Numbered from the stretch's first letter, positions 49,756 to 58,602 are shown. The stretch is 64,000 bases of DNA from Pseudomonadota bacterium (GCA_023417315.1 JAEZFW010000083.1:124001-188000); one strand, 5' to 3'. The notes: generated by a model not told the origin, from the letters alone. A program made the numbers and translations.

Positions 49756-49771
49756 TGGAATGGAAATTGCT
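49756..49771 (+). promoter_or_regulatory. Sigma-54-like promoter (-24/-12) of the exopolysaccharide operon
   Basis: TGGAATGGAAATTGCT matches the sigma-54 layout TGG-N8-TTGCW, with GG and GC exactly 10 bases apart. The -24 block is weaker (TGGAAT in place of TGGCAC). It would start transcription about 100 bp upstream of the first gene. Some PEP-CTERM/Eps systems are known to use RpoN, which makes the match relevant. Confidence 0.5.
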
Positions 49772-49881
49772 TTGACGACGACAGACCGCGAATGAGCGGT
49801 CGGATGCGAGACGTGGGGACGGGGCGCATGCGCATGTCGCGCTGAAAGAGCGAGATGTGCTGTTGATGGAAGGAGGATTGA

Positions 49882-50313
49882 ATGCGTCTTCGGAAGATTG
49901 GAGTTGCCGCTGTGGCTGCGGGCTTTTGCTGGTGCTCGGGCGCTTATGCGCTCGATGCAGCTCCGCGCGCTGCGGCTTCGCCGGTGGTGAGCACGGACCA
50001 GTTGCTGCTGCCCGCGAATAATTTCAAGAGCACGGATCTAGCTCGCTTACAGTCTGGGCTCGTTGGTCCACTTGCGTCCGAGGCAAGCCTCGGTAGCAAC
50101 CGAATCCATCTCGCTGCTGCGACGCCGATCTTCGGTGAACGTATGAGCGGGAGCCAATCTCAAGCTGCGGTGGCCGCAGCTGCATTCGCGACGACACCAC
50201 CTGAGCAGCCTCCGAGCGCGTGGCTGATGGGTGGCGTCATTCTCTTGCTCATTGGGTATCAACTGCGTCGCAAGCACCGATTGCTGCGTCCCCATCGATT
50301 TCATCGCGTTTGA
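49882..50313 (+). CDS. Small secreted protein with PEP-CTERM-like C-terminus
   Basis: This 143-residue protein has a strong ribosome-binding site (AGGAGG, 49871-49876). An N-terminal signal peptide (MRLRKIGVAAVAAGFCWCSGAYA) is followed by an alanine- and serine-rich linker region with no known domain. The C-terminus has a tripartite sorting-signal layout: PPEQPPSAWLM (106-116), a hydrophobic helix (GGVILLLIGY) and a basic tail (RRKHRLLRPHRFHRV). This resembles PEP-CTERM, but the PEP tripeptide is replaced by PPE/QPP and the tail is longer than usual. It leads the exopolysaccharide operon, 37 bp before the priming transferase. It may be an exosortase substrate; no exosortase gene is in the window. 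Confidence 0.75.
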   Translation: MRLRKIGVAAVAAGFCWCSGAYALDAAPRAAASPVVSTDQLLLPANNFKSTDLARLQSGLVGPLASEASLGSNRIHLAAATPIFGERMSGSQSQAAVAAAAFATTPPEQPPSAWLMGGVILLLIGYQLRRKHRLLRPHRFHRV

Positions 50314-50350
50314 TCGCGACTAAGTTGATCCAACGAGCCTAGAGAGCGCG

Positions 50351-51784
50351 ATGCCAAATTCGCGAGAGCCGCTTTCATTCGACGAACGGCCGACCGGCGT
50401 GAGCGCGTCCGAGCCGGTGTCTGTGTTCGTCCTCAAATCGCTGCTGTACCCGGTCGTACCGGTACTGACGCTGGGCGGCGCCCTCCTATTGTGGCGCGAG
50501 CCGTTACAAGGCCACTACTTCTTGATCGCGGTGCTGGCGTTCATCGGAGCTGCGGAGGTGCTCGATGCAGTACCGCTCGATGCCCCGCGCGCGCGTTCGC
50601 TCGCGTTCACTTCGTTGATGGACATCATCGCGCGCTGGCTGCTGGTAATCGCTTTCATCTGGGCGCTTCTCGAGATTGCCGGCCTTGCACAGCGCTTCAA
50701 TTGGCAGGTGCTGCTGACCTGGGCTGTTTCGACGCCCGTCATGTTGTGGTTCAGCCAGTTGTCTGCACCGCGGGTCTTGCATCGCGCTGGTCTCAGGCGC
50801 AGCTCCCGCAAGAAGATCGTGATCGCCGGCGCGACGGAGCTCGGGGCGAAGCTCGCAGAGCGCATCATCGATGCCCCCTGGCTCGAGACAGAAGTTGTCG
50901 GCTTCTTCGATGATCGCACCGCGAGTCGGCTCCCGCCGCGATGTGCGATGCGCCTGCTCGGTAAGCTTTCCGATCTCAGCGAGTACGTTGCGCGTAACGG
51001 CATCGATACCGTGTACATCACATTGCCGATGACGCGACAGCGGCGCGTGCAGGAGCTGTTGAACTCTCTCGGCGATTCCACGAGCTCGATCTATTTCGTA
51101 CCGGACCTCACCGTGTGCGATCTAGTGCAGCCGCGTTTCGATCTGGTGAACGGAGTGCCTGTGGTGGCGGTGTGCGAATCACCGTTCTATGGCGGACGGG
51201 GCATCGCAAAGCGTGCCAGCGACATCGCGATCGCCTCGCTCCTGATCGTGTTGGCCTCACCCGTCATGGTGGCGGTGGCGGCAGCCATCAAGCTGACTTC
51301 GCCTGGCCCGGTGATCTTTCGGCAGAAGCGCTATGGCTTGGACGGCAAGGAGATCATCGTCTACAAGTTCCGCTCGATGAGCGTCACGGAAGATGGACAA
51401 CGCACGTACAAGCAGGTCACGCGCAACGATGCGCGAGTGACACCCGTGGGCGCGTTCATTCGCGCAACCTCGCTCGATGAGCTGCCGCAGTTGCTCAACG
51501 TCTTGGAGGGCCGCATGAGCATCGTGGGGCCCCGCCCTCACGCGATCGCGGTCAACGAGCAATATCGGCGCCTCATCCCTGGCTACATGGTCCGCCACAA
51601 AGTCAAGCCTGGCATCACGGGTTGGGCTCAGGTCAACGGCTTTCGCGGCGGCGATGACATCGACTCGATGCGCCAGCGCATCGAGCTCGATCTCGAATAT
51701 CTGCAGCATTGGTCGCTCACACTCGATCTGATGATCATTCTTCGAACTGCGCTCGTCATCTGGAAGGATCGCCATGCGTACTGA
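50351..51784 (+). CDS. Undecaprenyl-phosphate sugar phosphotransferase (polyprenyl-P priming enzyme)
   Basis: This membrane enzyme transfers a sugar-1-phosphate, probably glucose-1-P, to undecaprenyl phosphate and starts polysaccharide assembly. N-terminal membrane helices (about 27-130) are followed by a CoA-binding-like domain (150-270: KKIVIAGATELGAKLAERI) and the C-terminal bacterial sugar transferase domain (285-477): KRASDIAIASLLIVLASPVMVAVAAAIKLTSPGPVIFRQKRYG, YKFRSM, DELPQLLNVLEGRMSIVGPRPH, PGITGWAQVNGFRG. The full WcaJ-like layout with 477 residues is intact. Its end overlaps the EpsE gene by 11 bp. Confidence 0.94.
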   Translation: MPNSREPLSFDERPTGVSASEPVSVFVLKSLLYPVVPVLTLGGALLLWREPLQGHYFLIAVLAFIGAAEVLDAVPLDAPRARSLAFTSLMDIIARWLLVIAFIWALLEIAGLAQRFNWQVLLTWAVSTPVMLWFSQLSAPRVLHRAGLRRSSRKKIVIAGATELGAKLAERIIDAPWLETEVVGFFDDRTASRLPPRCAMRLLGKLSDLSEYVARNGIDTVYITLPMTRQRRVQELLNSLGDSTSSIYFVPDLTVCDLVQPRFDLVNGVPVVAVCESPFYGGRGIAKRASDIAIASLLIVLASPVMVAVAAAIKLTSPGPVIFRQKRYGLDGKEIIVYKFRSMSVTEDGQRTYKQVTRNDARVTPVGAFIRATSLDELPQLLNVLEGRMSIVGPRPHAIAVNEQYRRLIPGYMVRHKVKPGITGWAQVNGFRGGDDIDSMRQRIELDLEYLQHWSLTLDLMIILRTALVIWKDRHAY

Positions 51785-52586
51785 CACGATCCGCTCCTTC
51801 CGCAACGCACTGTTGTGGCTGTTCCTGAGCAGCGTGCTGCTCGCGGGCACGCTCGCCCGCGCGAACGGCGATGTCGATTACCGCCTCGGTCCGGGCGATC
51901 TCCTGCGGGTTTCGGTGTTCGGCTCACCCGAGCTTTCGAACGAAGTGCGCGTCAGCGATTCAGGTTTCATCACTTACCCGCTCATCGGCTCGCTCGAGGT
52001 TGCGGGCAAATCAACGGCGCAGGTCGAGTCGATGCTCAAGGCGGGGTTCATCGAAGGCGGGTACCTGCGCGATCCGCAAGTGCTGGTGCACGTCGCGGAG
52101 TATCAGAGCCAGAAGGTATCCGTGCTCGGCCACGTCATGAAGCCTGGTCAGTACACGCTGCAGTCGAGCAGCCGCGTGCTCGACATGCTTGCCGCGGCCG
52201 GCGGCGTGCGCACCGAGGAAGCAGGTGACGCAGCGATGCTCATCCGCAAGGACGGAACGCGTCAGCCGGTCGATCTTCATGCACTCTTCAACGGCGATCC
52301 AGTGCACAACGTCAATGTTCGCGGCGGCGACACGCTCTACGTGGCGCGCGCACCGCAGTTCTACATCTACGGTGAAGTGCAACGGCCGGGCATGTACCGG
52401 CTCGAGCGCGCCATGACGGTCTCGCGAGCGATTTCGGCGGGCGGCGGCTTGACTTCGCGCGGCTCCGAGCGCCGCGTCCTCGTCAAGCGCAAGAAGGCGA
52501 CGGGCGAAGAGGAGCATATCTCTCTGCGCGGTCACGACCTGCTGCAACCCGATGACGTCTTGATGGTGAAGGAAGGACTCTTCTGA
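51774..52586 (+). CDS. epsE: Polysaccharide export protein EpsE (Wza-like)
   Basis: This 270-residue periplasmic/outer membrane export protein begins at ATG 51774 (ribosome-binding site GGAAGG). A type I signal peptide (MRTDTIRSFRNALLWLFLSSVLLAGTLARA) precedes the poly-export domain (YRLGPGDLLRVSVFGSPELSNEVRVSDSGFITYPLIGSLEVAG) and two SLBB-like regions (VSVLGHVMKPGQYTL, FYIYGEVQRPGMYRL). There is no lipobox cysteine, so unlike Wza it is probably not a lipoprotein. The match is to the EpsE form found with PEP-CTERM-associated exopolysaccharide loci. Confidence 0.92.
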   Translation: MRTDTIRSFRNALLWLFLSSVLLAGTLARANGDVDYRLGPGDLLRVSVFGSPELSNEVRVSDSGFITYPLIGSLEVAGKSTAQVESMLKAGFIEGGYLRDPQVLVHVAEYQSQKVSVLGHVMKPGQYTLQSSSRVLDMLAAAGGVRTEEAGDAAMLIRKDGTRQPVDLHALFNGDPVHNVNVRGGDTLYVARAPQFYIYGEVQRPGMYRLERAMTVSRAISAGGGLTSRGSERRVLVKRKKATGEEEHISLRGHDLLQPDDVLMVKEGLF

Positions 52587-52611
52587 CCGTATCTCGATCA
52601 GGAAATCGTTT

Positions 52612-54018
52612 ATGACATTGGAAAGAGTTTTCAAAGTTCTTTGGGCGCGCCGCGCGGTGCTCGTCATGAGCGTCTTCGTATGCGTCGGCATCGTCGCGAT
52701 CGCGAGCATCCTCGCGCCGAAGAAGTACATCGCCGAGCTCACGCTCGTCGTCGACGTGAAGGGGAGCGATCCCCTTGCAGACACAGCGCTGTCATCGCCG
52801 CTCTTGTCCTCGTACATCGCGACCCAGCGCGAGATCATCGCAAGCCGCAACGTCGCGCTGAAGGTCGTCGATGCGCTCGGTCTCGCCGAGGGCGCTGGCC
52901 CGACTTCTGCCACACCGCCGCTGGTCGATCCGCGCACTGCGTACATCGGACAAGTACTGAAGCCGCTCGAGACCTCGAGCTCGCTCAACAGCAATCTCAT
53001 CCGGATCTCCTATCGCAGCGACAACCCTTATACGGCGGCTCAGTTCGCGAATGCGATCGGGGCCGCGTATGTGCAGACAAGCTTGGAGCTGCAGGTCGAT
53101 CCCGCGCGCCGTCAAGCCGCGTGGTTCGAGCAGCAGGTCCAGAAGCTCCGCGAGGATCTCGCGGTGGCGCAGAACAAGCTCGATACCTATCAGCGCGATC
53201 ACGGCGTGCTCGGCGCAGATGCTGGGCGGCTCGATGTCGAGAACAGCCGCCTGCAGGAGATCTCGAGTCAGCTCGTGAAAGCTCAGGCTGCATTCGTCGA
53301 GGCCGAGACGCGTGCTGACACTCGCGGCCGCTCGCGCGATGTGCCGGATCTGCTGGCGAATCCTCTCCTGCAGGGGTTGAAATCCGATCTCGCGCGCGCC
53401 GAAGCGAAGCTCGCCGACTTAGCTGAACGGGTCGATCGCAATCACCCGCAGTACAAGAGCGCCTCCGCGGAAGTCGCTGCTCTGCGCTCGAAGCTCAACG
53501 ACGAAGCCGAAGTCGCGAGGGCCTCGCTCGTGCAATCCGCATCCATGGCGGGCACGCAAGTACGCGAGCTCGAGACCGCGCTCAAGCAGCAGAAGGAGCG
53601 CATCATCGCACTTACGCAACAGCGCGATGAGCTCAGCGTTCTGCAGCGGGATGTGGAAAGTGCCCGCGCTGCGTATGACGCTGCACTTCAGCAGGCGAAT
53701 CGGTCTCGGCTCGAGAGCCGCATCGATCGCACGAATATCGCGATCCTGAACCCTGCAACGGCTCCGTCATCACCCGCCTCGCCACGCATTCTGCTCAACA
53801 TCGCACTCGCGTTCGTCGTGAGCAGCCTGCTGGTCGCAGCATGGGTGCTGTATGGCGAGTTCATGCGTCCGCGCGTGCGGAGCAACGAGGATCTCCTGGA
53901 GCTCGTGGACCTCCCCGTGCTTGCGGAGTTGCCGGCGCCCCCCCGCCGGTCGCGTCCGCGTGCACGGGAAGCCGCGCAACCGGCATTACCCTTACAGCTG
54001 CGCCCGCGCGCGACCTGA
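52612..54018 (+). CDS. epsF: Chain-length determinant protein EpsF (Wzz/PCP family)
   Basis: This 468-residue inner-membrane polysaccharide co-polymerase has a first transmembrane helix (about 14-35, AVLVMSVFVCVGIVAIASIL), a periplasmic Wzz domain, and a long coiled coil (about 165-380: WFEQQVQKLREDLAVAQNKLDTYQ, ELETALKQQKERIIALTQQRDELSVLQRDVESARAAYDAALQQA). The second helix is 395-420 (LLNIALAFVVSSLLVAAWVLYG). A basic, proline- and arginine-rich cytoplasmic tail ends the protein. It has no attached tyrosine kinase; the kinase-like partner is the next gene. The ribosome-binding site AGGAAA precedes ATG 52612. Confidence 0.93.
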   Translation: MTLERVFKVLWARRAVLVMSVFVCVGIVAIASILAPKKYIAELTLVVDVKGSDPLADTALSSPLLSSYIATQREIIASRNVALKVVDALGLAEGAGPTSATPPLVDPRTAYIGQVLKPLETSSSLNSNLIRISYRSDNPYTAAQFANAIGAAYVQTSLELQVDPARRQAAWFEQQVQKLREDLAVAQNKLDTYQRDHGVLGADAGRLDVENSRLQEISSQLVKAQAAFVEAETRADTRGRSRDVPDLLANPLLQGLKSDLARAEAKLADLAERVDRNHPQYKSASAEVAALRSKLNDEAEVARASLVQSASMAGTQVRELETALKQQKERIIALTQQRDELSVLQRDVESARAAYDAALQQANRSRLESRIDRTNIAILNPATAPSSPASPRILLNIALAFVVSSLLVAAWVLYGEFMRPRVRSNEDLLELVDLPVLAELPAPPRRSRPRAREAAQPALPLQLRPRAT

Positions 54019-54027
54019 GGAATACCC

Positions 54028-54900
54028 ATGAGCTTTGCCATCCAACCTGCGCGCATCGGATCGAAGGTCTCTCCTCGCCTGAGGATCGGCGACTTGCTCG
54101 TTGCCTCGGGCGCGCTGCGCCCGATCGATGTCCAGCGGATCGTCTCGAAGCAACGAGAAAGCTCGAAGCGTTTCGGGGAGATCGCACTCGAGATGAAGCT
54201 CGTGACGGAGCAGCAGCTTTCGTGTGCTCTGGCCAAACAAATCGGCTATCCGTATGTGGAGTATGGCCACTCGCACCTGTCGCACGCGCTCGCAGCCGCG
54301 TACGAGCCGTTCTGCGACTACGCCGAAGCATTGCGCACCTTGCGCAGTCAGTTGCTCATGCGGTGGTTCGGGCGCGAACAACGCGCCTTAGCGGTGTCTT
54401 CCGCTCGGCGCGATGAAGCCTGCAGCATCGTAGCGGCGAATCTGGCTATCGTGTTTGCTCAGCTTGGAGAGAGCACGTTGCTCATCGACGCCAATCTGCG
54501 CGAGCCGCAGCAGCATCGATTGTTCGGCCTGGGCGCGTGCAACGGCCTTGCGGATCTGATCAGCGAGCGGTGCGGAGTCGAAGAGACTCTGCAGCGCATC
54601 GATCCGTTCGAGAAGCTGACGATCATGACGGCTGGTGCGCAGCCGCCGAATCCACAGGAAATCCTGAGCGGCTCGGTCTTCGCTGATGTGCTCGAGGATC
54701 TCGTCAGCGCCTATGACGTCGTCATCGTCGACACGCCGCCTCTGCTCGACTTCTCGGATGGAGCGATCGTGTCGCAGCGCGCCGGTGCCTGCGTGCTGAG
54801 CGCGCGCCGTCATCGAACTCCGACCGCTGACTTGAATCGCTCCAAGACCGTGTTGCGACCGACCGGCGCGACGCTTCTCGGAGTTGTGATCAACGAATGA
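54028..54900 (+). CDS. epsG: EpsG-like BY-kinase homologue with a degenerate P-loop
   Basis: The 290-residue protein matches EpsG, the tyrosine-kinase partner of EpsF. An N-terminal MshEN-like domain (RIGDLLVASGALRPIDVQRIVSKQRESSKRFGEIALEMKLVTEQQLSCALAKQIGYPYV) precedes the BY-kinase core (FCDYAEALRTLRSQLL, VAANLAIVFAQLGESTLLIDANLREPQQHRLFGLG, GAQPPNPQEIL, YDVVIVDTPPLLDFSDG). The Walker A position reads SSARRDEACS (124-133): the family GxxGxGKS is replaced, with C132 in place of the lysine, and Walker A' has N156 in place of the second aspartate. Walker B D235 is kept. No C-terminal tyrosine cluster is present. It is probably a catalytically weak or inactive regulator. Confidence 0.87.
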   Translation: MSFAIQPARIGSKVSPRLRIGDLLVASGALRPIDVQRIVSKQRESSKRFGEIALEMKLVTEQQLSCALAKQIGYPYVEYGHSHLSHALAAAYEPFCDYAEALRTLRSQLLMRWFGREQRALAVSSARRDEACSIVAANLAIVFAQLGESTLLIDANLREPQQHRLFGLGACNGLADLISERCGVEETLQRIDPFEKLTIMTAGAQPPNPQEILSGSVFADVLEDLVSAYDVVIVDTPPLLDFSDGAIVSQRAGACVLSARRHRTPTADLNRSKTVLRPTGATLLGVVINE

Positions 54901-54913
54901 AGGCTTCTAGTCG

Positions 54914-56083
54914 ATGACTCTTGCACTCCTGATCGGTGCGGCGATCCTCTGCTTCGCGCTCGCATTGCATCCATTCATCACCTACCCACTGTCGCTCATG
55001 GCCTTGCGACGCGTACTACCACGCCGTGGGGTCGCCATGAGCAGCGCCCCGCGTGCGCAGGCCGTGCCCGACTTCTCCATTTGCATGTGTGCGTACAACG
55101 AGGCGAACGTCATCCGGCAGAAGCTGCAGAATCTTCTCGCGCTGCGCGAACGCGAGCCAGGCGTGGAGATTCTGATCTACGTCGATGCGGCGAGCGACGA
55201 CACGGCGAGACTCCTGCGGGCGTATGCACCTCATATACAAGTGCACGTGGCGAAGGAGCGGCGCGGCAAGACATTCGGGATGAATCTGCTCGCCTCGCGC
55301 GCGACCGGCTCGATCCTGCTCTTCACGGATGCGAATGTCATGCTCGACATGGACTGCATCCGCCAGATGCGACGTGCGTTCGAGGACCCTCAAGTCGGAT
55401 GCGTTTGCGGTCAGCTTTCCTACATCAATCCAGGCGAATCCGTCACCGCATCGGTGGGGACGCTTTATTGGCGCCTGGAGGAAGGGATCAAGGCTCTCGA
55501 GCAGGAGACGGGATCCGTGATGGGTGCCGATGGCTCGTTGTTCGCCGTTCGTCGGTCGCTGCATCGAGCGCCGCCGGATCACATCATCGATGACATGTAT
55601 GTGTCGTTCATGGTGCTCCTGCAGGGATATCGGATCACGCAATCGAAGGACGCACGCGCCTACGAACAGTCGGCGAGCTCTGCTGCGGAGGAGTTTGGGC
55701 GCAAGTCGCGCATCGGATGCCAGGCCTTCAACGTGCACCGGCTCATTTGGCCTGAGCTACGCAAGCTCGATGCGTTGACAGTCTACAAGTACGTCTCTCA
55801 CAAGCTGCTGCGCTGGTTGAGCATCTACTTCCTCGCGCTCGGCGCAGTCCTCAGTGTGGCTGCGCTCGCGGTCGCCGGGTTCGTCGAGCTCGCGGCGCTC
55901 CTAGTAGTTGCTGGCACGCTGCTATTCGCGCTCGGATCGCAATGGCCCATCAAGCCTTTGTCGCAGATCGTGGATATCGTCATGAGCCTTGCGGGCACCG
56001 GACTTGGCGTGTGGAAGTCCATACGCGGCGAGTCGTATCAGACATGGACACCGGTTGCGACGGTGCGAAAGGCGGCGGAGTGA
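54914..56083 (+). CDS. Family 2 glycosyltransferase, membrane-bound
   Basis: This 389-residue processive-type GT2 has an N-terminal helix (3-30), a GT-A catalytic domain (52-265) with FSICMCAYNEANVIRQKLQNLLALREREPGVEILIYVDAASDDTA, the DxD-like TDANVMLD, GQLSY, and GADGSLFAVRRSL, and C-terminal helices (about 300-370: WLSIYFLALGAVLSVAALAVAGFVELAALLVVAGTLLF). The closest types are cellulose-synthase-like or hyaluronan-synthase-like enzymes. It overlaps the next gene by 4 bp. It probably adds a sugar to the lipid-linked repeat unit on the cytoplasmic side. Confidence 0.92.
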   Translation: MTLALLIGAAILCFALALHPFITYPLSLMALRRVLPRRGVAMSSAPRAQAVPDFSICMCAYNEANVIRQKLQNLLALREREPGVEILIYVDAASDDTARLLRAYAPHIQVHVAKERRGKTFGMNLLASRATGSILLFTDANVMLDMDCIRQMRRAFEDPQVGCVCGQLSYINPGESVTASVGTLYWRLEEGIKALEQETGSVMGADGSLFAVRRSLHRAPPDHIIDDMYVSFMVLLQGYRITQSKDARAYEQSASSAAEEFGRKSRIGCQAFNVHRLIWPELRKLDALTVYKYVSHKLLRWLSIYFLALGAVLSVAALAVAGFVELAALLVVAGTLLFALGSQWPIKPLSQIVDIVMSLAGTGLGVWKSIRGESYQTWTPVATVRKAAE

Positions 56084-57264
56084 AGTCGAACGCGCGCATC
56101 GCTTGCTTGCTCGTCGATCCGTCGCTCTACACGGGTCCGTACGATGCTGCCTTGACCGAGGGCCTCCTTGCGGCAGGCGTAGAGCCCCTATGGGCTACAC
56201 GCCCGACGCGACGTGGGGATGAAGACGCGATTCCACGCGAGCACCTCGCCGCGATCTTCTATCGGCGCACGGATGATACGAGCTCGCTGAGCGGGTGGAT
56301 GCGCTCGCTCATCAAAGGGTGCTCTCACATCGTTGGACTCTTGCGGCTCATGCGGCTCGTCGCTCGGCGCAGGCCGCAAGTCGTGCACATTCAATGGGCC
56401 GTGCTGCCGTTGATCGATGCAATCGCCTTCTGGATCATTCGACTGCGCACGCCGATCGTAATGACCGTCCACGATCCTACGCCCTACAACGGCAGCCGAC
56501 TGACGCTGTTCCAGCAGTTCGGCTTCGATCTGCCCATTCGCCTCGCGAATCACGTGATCGTGCACACACGCAGCGGCCGGCGAAAGCTGCTCGCGCGCGG
56601 GATCGATCCGACGAAGATCAGCGTCGTGCAACACGGACCGCTGCACCTGCGCGCCATTGCACGCGCAGAAGCGCACGAACGCGACGGACGCTATACGTTC
56701 GTGCTCTTCGGTGAGATCAAGGAATACAAAGGTCTGGATGTACTCGTCGAGGCGCTTGCACAGCTGCCCGCTCAGGTCCGCGATCTGCTGCGCGTCATCG
56801 TCGCCGGACGCGCGCGCATGGATCTGTCTAGGATTCTCGCCCGCATCGACGCGCTGTCATTGAGCGGAACGATCGATATCCAACCGCGTCGCTTCAGCGA
56901 TCAAGAGATGGCAGATCTGTTCGCCGCAGCGGATTGCTTCGTGTTTCCCTATCGTGAGATCGATGCTAGCGGCGTGTACTTCCTCACCAAAGGATTGCGC
57001 AAGTGGCTCATTGCGAGCCGTGTGGGCGTGTTTGCGGAGGATGTCGCGGAAGGCCGCAATGGAGTGTTGATTCCAAGCGGCGACGCGCGAGAGCTCGCGA
57101 ACGCGCTTCAGCATGCTGCGCTCACCCGCCCCGGCGTACCGAGCATCTCGATACAGCAATCGTGGTCCGAGATTGGCCATGCGACGCGCGCGACCTATGA
57201 GCGGGTGCTGAGCAAGCATGCGCGAGCCGTGCCCGTCGCGGACGCTGGAGCTGCAGATGCCTAG
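56080..57264 (+). CDS. Family 4 glycosyltransferase (GT-B fold)
   Basis: The start is GTG 56080, overlapping the preceding TGA. The 394-residue protein has a GT-B fold: N-terminal half with VVHIQWAVLPLIDAIAFWIIRLRTPIVMTVHDPTPYNG, C-terminal half with FVLFGEIKEYKGLDVLVEALAQLP and the motif DLFAAADCFVFPYREIDASGVYFLTKGLRKWLIAS. The conserved EAxxxGxP is replaced by a different sequence in the same position. It belongs to the operon and transfers a sugar to the growing repeat unit; donor and acceptor are unknown. Confidence 0.9.
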   Translation: MKSNARIACLLVDPSLYTGPYDAALTEGLLAAGVEPLWATRPTRRGDEDAIPREHLAAIFYRRTDDTSSLSGWMRSLIKGCSHIVGLLRLMRLVARRRPQVVHIQWAVLPLIDAIAFWIIRLRTPIVMTVHDPTPYNGSRLTLFQQFGFDLPIRLANHVIVHTRSGRRKLLARGIDPTKISVVQHGPLHLRAIARAEAHERDGRYTFVLFGEIKEYKGLDVLVEALAQLPAQVRDLLRVIVAGRARMDLSRILARIDALSLSGTIDIQPRRFSDQEMADLFAAADCFVFPYREIDASGVYFLTKGLRKWLIASRVGVFAEDVAEGRNGVLIPSGDARELANALQHAALTRPGVPSISIQQSWSEIGHATRATYERVLSKHARAVPVADAGAADA

Positions 57265-57303
57265 CGCTCGAGCCAATCTGAGAACGAGCACGCGAGGTCG
57301 GCG

Positions 57304-58602
57304 ATGAGTGAAGCCTCGCTGAGGTCCTTCGACACTCCCGCGCTGGCGACGGCGGACGCGCAATCGCCGGCGAGCGTGCGGGCAATTCGCTGGTGCATCG
57401 TGTTCGTGTTGCTCTCGACGACCGTGCTCGCACGCTTCGGCGTGAATGTGGGCGGCGAATCGTTGCCCGTCAGCTTAGCTGCTCTGTACGCACTGCTCGC
57501 GGCGCTGGCACTCGCGAAGCACACGCGTGTCGCTGGCACGACCATGCTGCTCTACGGTTGTGTGCTATTGCTCGCCTACACGAGCTGGTTCATCAATTCC
57601 AGCTACGCGCCCGTCAATCGCTCCTCGCCGAGCTCGCTGCTCTTCCTTATCGCGCTCTATCTGCCCTTCACAGTCGTTCTCCGGACTCCAAACACTTCCG
57701 ACTCTGAGTTTCGATGGACCGCTCGCGCGTTCAGCAATATCGCGATGTTGTGCGCGATCGCTGGGATCGCTCAGTTCTTCGCACAGTTCTTCTTCAAAGC
57801 GCCGTGGCTGATCGACTTCACGCCGATGTTGCCGGATGCGATTCGAAACATCGGCACCTATAACACCTCGATCCCCGTTGGGGATCTCTACAAGTCCAAC
57901 GGGTTCTTCCTGCGGGAGCCCTCTGCATTCTCGTTCCTCATGGCACTGGCTGCGATCGTGGAGATGAATACGGAGAAGCGCTGGCGCCGAGTCGCATTCT
58001 TCGTCTTCGCACTGCTTCTAACCTACTCCGGCACCGGTTTGCTGGCCTTGCTAATCGGCCTCATGTTCCCGCTCGGCCGCAATACGCTCGTGCGGCTCGT
58101 GACGCTCGTCGTGGGTGGAGGGCTCTTGATCGTGTTGCTGGGCGACACGCTCAATCTGTCATTCACCGTGAATCGTCTTCAAGAGTTCGGTTCCGAACGC
58201 AGCAGTGCCTATATCCGCTACATCGCGCCGATGCACGTGATCGCAGGCTCGATCGATGCAAGCCCGTGGAGCGCTCTCTTCGGGCACGGTCCTGGTTCCA
58301 TCCAGCGTACGTCGCAGTCGTTCCAAGCGTTCGATCCGACCTGGGCGAAGTTGCTGTTTGAATACGGGCTCGTGGGATGTGCAGCGATGTTGACGCTCGT
58401 CGTGCATGCGCTCGTGCAGTCGCGTGTGCCGGCTCAGATTTCCGCTGTGCTGTTCTTCTCGTGGTTGATCATGGGCGGACACCTGCTCTCGCCCGACAAC
58501 GTGAGCGTGCTGTACGTGCTCGCCTGCATGTGGCGACCGCAAACGACTGGTGAGGTGGCTCGAGCAATCGCATCGCCGGCCACGACAGGGGCTGCGACAT
58601 GA
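57304..58602 (+). CDS. O-antigen ligase/polymerase (Wzy)-like membrane protein
   Basis: The 432-residue protein has about 10-12 membrane helices. A large periplasmic loop with the hallmark EFGSERSSAYIRYIAPMHVIAGSIDASPWSALFGHGPGSIQ lies near 300-340, and a second stretch DPTWAKLLFEYGLVGCAAMLTLV follows, as in Wzy-type polymerases. FFLREPSAFSFLMALAAI (around 200) is also family-like. It probably polymerises lipid-linked repeat units in the periplasm; together with EpsF it would set chain length. The ribosome-binding site GAGG precedes ATG 57304. The end overlaps the next gene by 4 bp (ATGA). Confidence 0.85.
   Translation: MSEASLRSFDTPALATADAQSPASVRAIRWCIVFVLLSTTVLARFGVNVGGESLPVSLAALYALLAALALAKHTRVAGTTMLLYGCVLLLAYTSWFINSSYAPVNRSSPSSLLFLIALYLPFTVVLRTPNTSDSEFRWTARAFSNIAMLCAIAGIAQFFAQFFFKAPWLIDFTPMLPDAIRNIGTYNTSIPVGDLYKSNGFFLREPSAFSFLMALAAIVEMNTEKRWRRVAFFVFALLLTYSGTGLLALLIGLMFPLGRNTLVRLVTLVVGGGLLIVLLGDTLNLSFTVNRLQEFGSERSSAYIRYIAPMHVIAGSIDASPWSALFGHGPGSIQRTSQSFQAFDPTWAKLLFEYGLVGCAAMLTLVVHALVQSRVPAQISAVLFFSWLIMGGHLLSPDNVSVLYVLACMWRPQTTGEVARAIASPATTGAAT

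Larger units (their letters stand above)
49350..49881. other. Long intergenic region upstream of the exopolysaccharide operon
   Basis: This 532-bp region lies between the divergent SRPBCC gene and the exopolysaccharide operon. It holds no gene I can support. It is rich in TGCA-centred dyads, including the 7-bp-arm hairpin at 49654-49671 and GTGCA...TGCAC at about 49644-49660, and carries a sigma-54-like promoter at 49756-49771. Confidence 0.6.
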
